Positions 5,235-9,548 of a stretch of 9,548 nt of DNA are shown one piece after another. The notes beneath the pieces were generated by a model. It was not told the origin of the DNA, made no database searches, and saw only the letters and a program-made list of their open reading frames with translations. Source of the DNA: Bacillota bacterium (lineage in GTDB: Bacteria; Bacillota; Negativicutes; Sporomusales; UBA7701); contig JAEZLU010000215.1 of the NCBI GenBank assembly GCA_023415075.1, forward strand, positions 1 to 9,548, given 5' to 3'. Each line of letters begins with the position of its first letter. Position 1 is the stretch's first letter. The translations under genes were made by a program, and so were the position numbers.

Positions 5235-7325
5235 GTGGCGTCAGCTTCACATGTTTCCATCCGCAAACGGGCAGCCTGGCTGTTCCTTTTTGTCGTCCTC
5301 ATTATGTTGGGCCTCGTCGGCCGGCTGGTTTACCTCCAATTTTTCCATAGCGGCTGGCTTACCGAAAGTGCCACCGATCAGCGGGTCAGGGAGATACCGG
5401 TCGAGGCCCGGCGGGGCGTGATCTACGACCGCCACGGCCGCGAACTGGCAGTCAGCGTGAGCAGCGAATCGGTCTACGCCATACCGGCCGAAATACGGAA
5501 CCCCGAGGAAGCAGCAGCCAAATTGGCTGCTATTTTGGCATTAAACGCCGATAACCTGGCCACCCGCCTCAAGAAATACCAGGCGTTCACCTGGATAAAG
5601 CGCAAAATCGACCCGGCAACCGCCCTCGCCGTTCGCAAGCTAAACCTGCCGGGCATCGGCCTGACCCAGGAGAACCGCCGCCACTATCCAAACGGCAGCC
5701 TGGCCGCCCATATCCTGGGGTTTACCGGCATCGACAGTCAGGGTCTCGACGGAGTCGAACTCACCTTCGACAGTTACCTTCGCGGCCGTGCCGGCGGCAT
5801 AGTCATCGAGTACGACGCCCGCGGGCGGGAGATTCCCCAGGCAACCCACCGCTTCGTGCCGCCGCAGCCGGGACAGAGCATCTACCTTACCATCGACCTC
5901 GTCATTCAGCAGATAATCGAGCGCGAGCTGGAAAAAGTGCTGCGGGATACCCAGGCCAAAGCGGTATCGATGATTGCCATCGCCCCGGCCACCGGCGAAA
6001 TCCTGGCGTTGGCCAACAAGCCGGACTACGATCCCAACGACTTTGCCGCCTATCCGCCCAAGTTATGGCGCAACAACGCGGTGTCCAACGCCTACGAGCC
6101 CGGCTCGACTTTCAAGATAATCACCACCGCCGCCGCCGTCGGCGAGCACGTCGTCAGCCTGCAGGACCGCTTCTTCGACCCTGGCGCGGTCGAAGTCCAG
6201 GGCCGCCATATCCATTGCTGGCGGCAGGGTGGACACGGCAGCCAGACCTTTCTTGAAGTCGTCGAAAACTCCTGTAACGTTGGTTTCGTCAATGTAGGCC
6301 TGCGCCTGGGGGCCGACGCCTTTTACCGCTATATCGAGGCTTTCGGCTTCAACAAGCCGACCGGCGTCGATTTGCCCGGCGAAGCCCGCGGCATCATGAT
6401 TGAAAAGACTAAGATAAAGCCAATCAACATTGCCACCATGGCCATCGGCCAAAGCATAGCCGTTACACCCATCCAACTCATTACCGCCGCCGCCGCCGTA
6501 GCCAACGACGGCCAGCTGCTGCGGCCCCAGATTGTGCGAGAGGCCCGCGACCATGAGGGCCGGGTCACCCGCGCCTTTGCCCCCGACGCGGCTGCCAGGG
6601 TGCTTGATGGTAAAACCGCCCAGACGGTTAAAGGAATTTTAGAAAAAGTTGTGGAAGAAGGTACAGGCAGGAACGCATATATTGAAGGCTTCCGCATTGC
6701 CGGCAAAACAGGCACCGCCCAGAAAGTGGGCGAGGGGGGCTATGTCGCCGGCCGTTATGTGGCGTCCTTCGTGGGTTTCGCTCCGGCCGACGCTCCCAAG
6801 CTCGCCCTGCTGGTTATTATCGACGAACCGGTCGGGCCATACTACGGCGGTCTGATTGCCGCCCCGGTGTTCGGCGCCGTGGCCCGTGACATTCTCCAGT
6901 ATCTCCAGGTCGCGCCCCAGCCACCGGCCGTCGCCCAGCCGCCTCTACCGACACCTGCCCATGTCGCTGTACCGCTCGTCATCAATCTGACGGTGGCCGA
7001 GGCCACCAGTCAACTGGCGAAAGCCGGTCTGGCCACTCGGATCGAGGAAGGCGGCGAGCGGGTGGCCGACCAGGTGCCCAAGCCCGGCAGCCGAGTGCCG
7101 GCGGGCGCCAGCGTCCTTATCTATACCGAGAAGCCCCGCTACGCCGAAGGGGTAATCACCGTGCCTGATCTTACCGGCCTGTCGGCGAAAGAGGCCGCCG
7201 AACTGCTGGCCGATCTCGGCCTAGCCTTCAAGCCGGCCGGCACCGCCGCCAGGGCCGCCCGCCAGGAACCGGCCGCCGGCGCCAAAGTCGCTTCCGGTAC
7301 ACCGGTTACGGTCTATTTCGAATGA
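5235..7325 (+). CDS. spoVD: Class B penicillin-binding protein, FtsI/SpoVD type, with two PASTA domains
   Basis: The 696-residue protein is a monofunctional D,D-transpeptidase that cross-links septal (or spore cortex) peptidoglycan. An N-terminal membrane anchor (about 13-36) is followed by the dimerisation domain (from about 56, with RRGVIYDRHGRELA at 59-72) and the transpeptidase domain. Active-site motifs are complete: SxxK in PGSTFK with Ser291 as nucleophile, SCN at 346-348 and KTGT at 491-494. Two PASTA repeats close the protein (about 578-632 and 638-696), after a Pro/Ala-rich linker (560-575). The start is GTG, with GGGGGAG (5220-5226) 8 bases upstream; no ATG alternative exists nearby. 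In Firmicutes dcw clusters this slot holds the division PBP, the SpoVD paralogue or both. Only one is here, so it may be the division enzyme despite SpoVD-like architecture. The symbol could equally be ftsI. Confidence 0.93.
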   Translation: MASASHVSIRKRAAWLFLFVVLIMLGLVGRLVYLQFFHSGWLTESATDQRVREIPVEARRGVIYDRHGRELAVSVSSESVYAIPAEIRNPEEAAAKLAAILALNADNLATRLKKYQAFTWIKRKIDPATALAVRKLNLPGIGLTQENRRHYPNGSLAAHILGFTGIDSQGLDGVELTFDSYLRGRAGGIVIEYDARGREIPQATHRFVPPQPGQSIYLTIDLVIQQIIERELEKVLRDTQAKAVSMIAIAPATGEILALANKPDYDPNDFAAYPPKLWRNNAVSNAYEPGSTFKIITTAAAVGEHVVSLQDRFFDPGAVEVQGRHIHCWRQGGHGSQTFLEVVENSCNVGFVNVGLRLGADAFYRYIEAFGFNKPTGVDLPGEARGIMIEKTKIKPINIATMAIGQSIAVTPIQLITAAAAVANDGQLLRPQIVREARDHEGRVTRAFAPDAAARVLDGKTAQTVKGILEKVVEEGTGRNAYIEGFRIAGKTGTAQKVGEGGYVAGRYVASFVGFAPADAPKLALLVIIDEPVGPYYGGLIAAPVFGAVARDILQYLQVAPQPPAVAQPPLPTPAHVAVPLVINLTVAEATSQLAKAGLATRIEEGGERVADQVPKPGSRVPAGASVLIYTEKPRYAEGVITVPDLTGLSAKEAAELLADLGLAFKPAGTAARAARQEPAAGAKVASGTPVTVYFE

Positions 7326-7380
7326 TATCTGGCAATACTACGATATAACGGCAAACTTTTCCTGGACTCAGGAGGACATC

Positions 7381-8862
7381 ATGGCCAAGACCTTGCAAGA
7401 ACTAATCACCCTACTGCCGGCGGCCGAGGTCGCCGGTGACGCCAACCGGGAGATCGCCGCCATCGCCTATGATTCACGGGCCGTCCGCCCCGGTTCGCTG
7501 TTCATCGCCCTTGCCGGCAGCAAGGTAGATGGTCACGACTATGTGGAGGCTGCCTGCCGCCAGGGGGCGGTCGCCGTGCTGATTGAACGGGCGGTGGCCG
7601 TACCGGCCGGCGTGACGGTTGTCCGCGTGCCCGCTACCCGCCAGGCCATGCAGGCAGTGGCGCCCTACTTCTTTGACTATCCCAGTCGCAAGCTGCGGCT
7701 GATCGGCGTCACCGGCACTAACGGCAAGACCACCACCACCCATCTCATCCGGGCCATTCTGATGGCTGCCGGCCACAAGGTCGGCCTCATCGGCACCATC
7801 CACACCGTCATTGACCGCCAGGTGCTGCCAGTCAAGAATACTACCCCCGACGTCATCGACCTTCAGGCCATTTTCGCCGATATGGTCGCCGCCGGCGTTG
7901 ATTACGCCGTAATGGAAGTCTCGTCTCACGCCCTGGCCCTCGGCCGGGTAAGCGGCAGCGAGTTCGACGTCGGCGTCTTCACCAACATGACCCGTGACCA
8001 CCTTGACTTCCACCAGACTTTCGAAAACTATATTGCCGCCAAAGCCGAGCTGTTCCGCATGCTGACGGCCGCCGGCGCCGTCAAGGGTAACAAAGCGGCC
8101 GTCGTCAACCGCGACGATGCGGCTGCTCCGGCCATGCTGGCCAGCTGCGGCTGCCGCTCGCTGACCTACGGCGTCGAAGCCATGGCCGACCTGACCGCCA
8201 CCGACATCGACGTGAGGGCCGGCGGCGCTGCCTTCACGATAAACGGCCCCTTCGGCCGGCTGCCGCTAAACCTCAAAATTACCGGAGTCTTCAACGTTTA
8301 CAACGTCCTGGCCGCCGTCGGCGCCGCCCTTACCGAAGATCTGGAGCCGGCCGTCATCAAACAGGCCCTTGAGGCTTTCGAAAGCGTGCCCGGCCGCTTC
8401 GAACTGGTGGACGCCGGTCAGCCTTTCAGCGTCATCGTCGACTACGCCCACACCCCCGACGGCCTGGAGAACATCCTGCGGACAGCCCGTCAGTTCGCCC
8501 GCCGGCGGATAATCGTCGTCTTCGGCTGCGGCGGCGACCGTGACCGCACCAAACGGCCGATAATGGGACGGCTGGCCGGCCAGTACGGCGACGTCGTCAT
8601 CGCCACCTCCGACAACCCCCGTAGTGAAGACCCGCTGGCCATCCTCGCCGAAATCGAGGTCGGCCTGAAGGAAAGCGGCAAAGCTTACGAGATCATCGCC
8701 GACCGGCGGCGGGCCATCGGCCGCGCTATCAGCCTGGCCGGGCCGGAAGACGTCGTCATAATCGCCGGCAAGGGCCATGAGACTTACCAGGTCCTGAAGG
8801 ACAAAACCATTGATTTTGATGACCGGGAAGTAGCCCGGGAGCTGATAAGGGGGCTAAACTGA
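7381..8862 (+). CDS. murE: UDP-MurNAc-L-Ala-D-Glu:meso-diaminopimelate ligase MurE
   Basis: The 493-residue cytoplasmic ligase adds the third stem-peptide residue to UDP-MurNAc-L-Ala-D-Glu using ATP. Features in order: N-terminal UDP-binding domain with YDSRAVRPGSLFIAL (30-44), P-loop TGTNGKTTT (111-119), NTTPD (153-157), EVSSHAL (179-185), the lysine expected to be carbamylated (Lys221 in YIAAKAELF), DYAHTPDGLEN (354-364), and IAGKGHE (461-467). The specificity motif is DNPR (411-414), which contacts the meso-DAP side chain; Lys-adding enzymes lack this arginine. The cell wall should therefore be the DAP type. AGGAGG (7370-7375) is 5 bases before the ATG. The last base of its TGA is the first base of murF, so the two are translationally coupled. 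Confidence 0.97.
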   Translation: MAKTLQELITLLPAAEVAGDANREIAAIAYDSRAVRPGSLFIALAGSKVDGHDYVEAACRQGAVAVLIERAVAVPAGVTVVRVPATRQAMQAVAPYFFDYPSRKLRLIGVTGTNGKTTTTHLIRAILMAAGHKVGLIGTIHTVIDRQVLPVKNTTPDVIDLQAIFADMVAAGVDYAVMEVSSHALALGRVSGSEFDVGVFTNMTRDHLDFHQTFENYIAAKAELFRMLTAAGAVKGNKAAVVNRDDAAAPAMLASCGCRSLTYGVEAMADLTATDIDVRAGGAAFTINGPFGRLPLNLKITGVFNVYNVLAAVGAALTEDLEPAVIKQALEAFESVPGRFELVDAGQPFSVIVDYAHTPDGLENILRTARQFARRRIIVVFGCGGDRDRTKRPIMGRLAGQYGDVVIATSDNPRSEDPLAILAEIEVGLKESGKAYEIIADRRRAIGRAISLAGPEDVVIIAGKGHETYQVLKDKTIDFDDREVARELIRGLN

Positions 8863-9548
8863 TGGCCGAATTCACGCTCGACCAGGTGCTGGCCGCCACC
8901 GGCGGCAGCCTTAAGGGGCTATCGGCGGCCACCGCTTTCTCCGGTGTTTCCACCGACACCCGCACCCTGAAAGCCGGCGATTTGTTTGTCGCCCTGAAGG
9001 GGGAAAAATTCGATGCCCATGATTTCCTGGACAAAGCTGCCGCCGCCGGCGCCGCCGGCGTAGTCGTCCATAACGACGCAGTCGCCGTTCCCCGAGGCGT
9101 TACCGCCGTCCTGGTCGCCGACACCCTGGCCGCTCTCCAGGAGCTGGCCGGCTACCACCGTCGTCGCTTCACCCTGCCGGTCGTCGGCATCACCGGCTCC
9201 AACGGCAAGACCACCACCAAGGATATGGTGGCGGCCGTGCTTGCCAGCCGCTTCAAGGTACTCAAAACCGAGGCCAATTTCAATAACGACATCGGCCTGC
9301 CGCTGACCCTTTTAAACCTTGATGCCTCCCATACCGCCGCCGTCGTCGAGATGGGTATGCGGGGCGGGGGCCAGATCGCCCGTCTGGCGGCCGTGGCCCG
9401 TCCGACCGTTGCCGTCATTACCAACGTCGGCGAGACCCATGTCGAGGTTCTCGGCAGCATCGACAACATCGCCGCCGCCAAAGGCGAACTGGTAGAGGCC
9501 ATCGGTGCCGACGGCCTGGCCATCCTCAACGCCGATCAGCCCCTGGTG
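8862..9548 (+). CDS. murF: UDP-MurNAc-tripeptide:D-Ala-D-Ala ligase MurF, 3' end outside window
   Basis: The frame from the ATG at 8862 stays open for 229 codons to the window edge, about half of a usual MurF. MurF joins D-Ala-D-Ala to the UDP-MurNAc-tripeptide, the last cytoplasmic step before lipid I. Visible parts: N-terminal substrate domain with VSTDTRTLKAGDLFVAL (29-45), P-loop TGSNGKTTTK (111-120), TEANFNNDIGLPLTLL (136-151), EMGMRGGGQI (163-172) and TNVGETHVEVLGS (187-199), all typical of MurF and distinct from MurE and MurC. The start codon overlaps the murE stop (TGATG), and AAGGGGG (8847-8853) inside murE provides the ribosome site. No internal break is seen. Confidence 0.96.
   Translation, partial: MAEFTLDQVLAATGGSLKGLSAATAFSGVSTDTRTLKAGDLFVALKGEKFDAHDFLDKAAAAGAAGVVVHNDAVAVPRGVTAVLVADTLAALQELAGYHRRRFTLPVVGITGSNGKTTTKDMVAAVLASRFKVLKTEANFNNDIGLPLTLLNLDASHTAAVVEMGMRGGGQIARLAAVARPTVAVITNVGETHVEVLGSIDNIAAAKGELVEAIGADGLAILNADQPLV

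Noticed and set aside
7326..7380. Separate promoter ahead of murE
   Set aside because: The 55-base gap has no convincing -35/-10 pair; murE is most simply part of the upstream operon.

Overview
The window carries the start of a division and cell wall (dcw) cluster, mraZ-rsmH-ftsL-spoVD/ftsI-murE-murF, all on the + strand. It is preceded by an lgt-like gene, a YbaK-type tRNA deacylase gene and a polysaccharide deacetylase gene. A single minus-strand gene for a DUF1858 redox-disulfide protein runs off the left edge. Strong AGGAGG-type ribosome binding sites, a PASTA-bearing class B PBP and the Firmicutes gene order point to the Firmicutes. GC-rich, C-ending codons together with a meso-diaminopimelate-type MurE (DNPR motif) would fit a Negativicutes/Sporomusaceae-like anaerobe. 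The lineage is inferred from gene order and protein style, not from any database search.

Layout. 1-218 (-): DUF1858 protein, partial, with an extended -10 promoter around 258-266. 219-820: about 600 bases with no convincing gene; about 345-720 holds a degenerate array with a 21/42-base period and lower GC than its surroundings. 821-1615: Lgt-like membrane protein that keeps the family fold but has replaced most of the residues known to be needed for catalysis. 1627-2088: YbaK/ProX-like deacylase, 11 bases after lgt. 2207-3025: membrane-anchored NodB-type deacetylase, closed by a strong hairpin terminator. 3055-3349: AT-rich control region with a TATAAT box, a long imperfect hairpin, a second strong terminator and then three 10-base-spaced GTGG boxes, the expected MraZ operator. 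3350-9548: the dcw genes, closely spaced, with murE and murF overlapping by one base; murF is cut by the right edge.

How the genes work together. MraZ is the transcriptional regulator of the cluster. RsmH methylates 16S rRNA. FtsL and the FtsI/SpoVD transpeptidase belong to the septal peptidoglycan machine. MurE and MurF add meso-DAP and D-Ala-D-Ala to the UDP-MurNAc peptide. The upstream deacetylase probably acts on an envelope glycan.

The dcw genes themselves look ordinary. The parts worth a second look are the periodic intergenic array, the catalytically altered Lgt homologue, and the possible small RNA or attenuator between two terminators ahead of mraZ.
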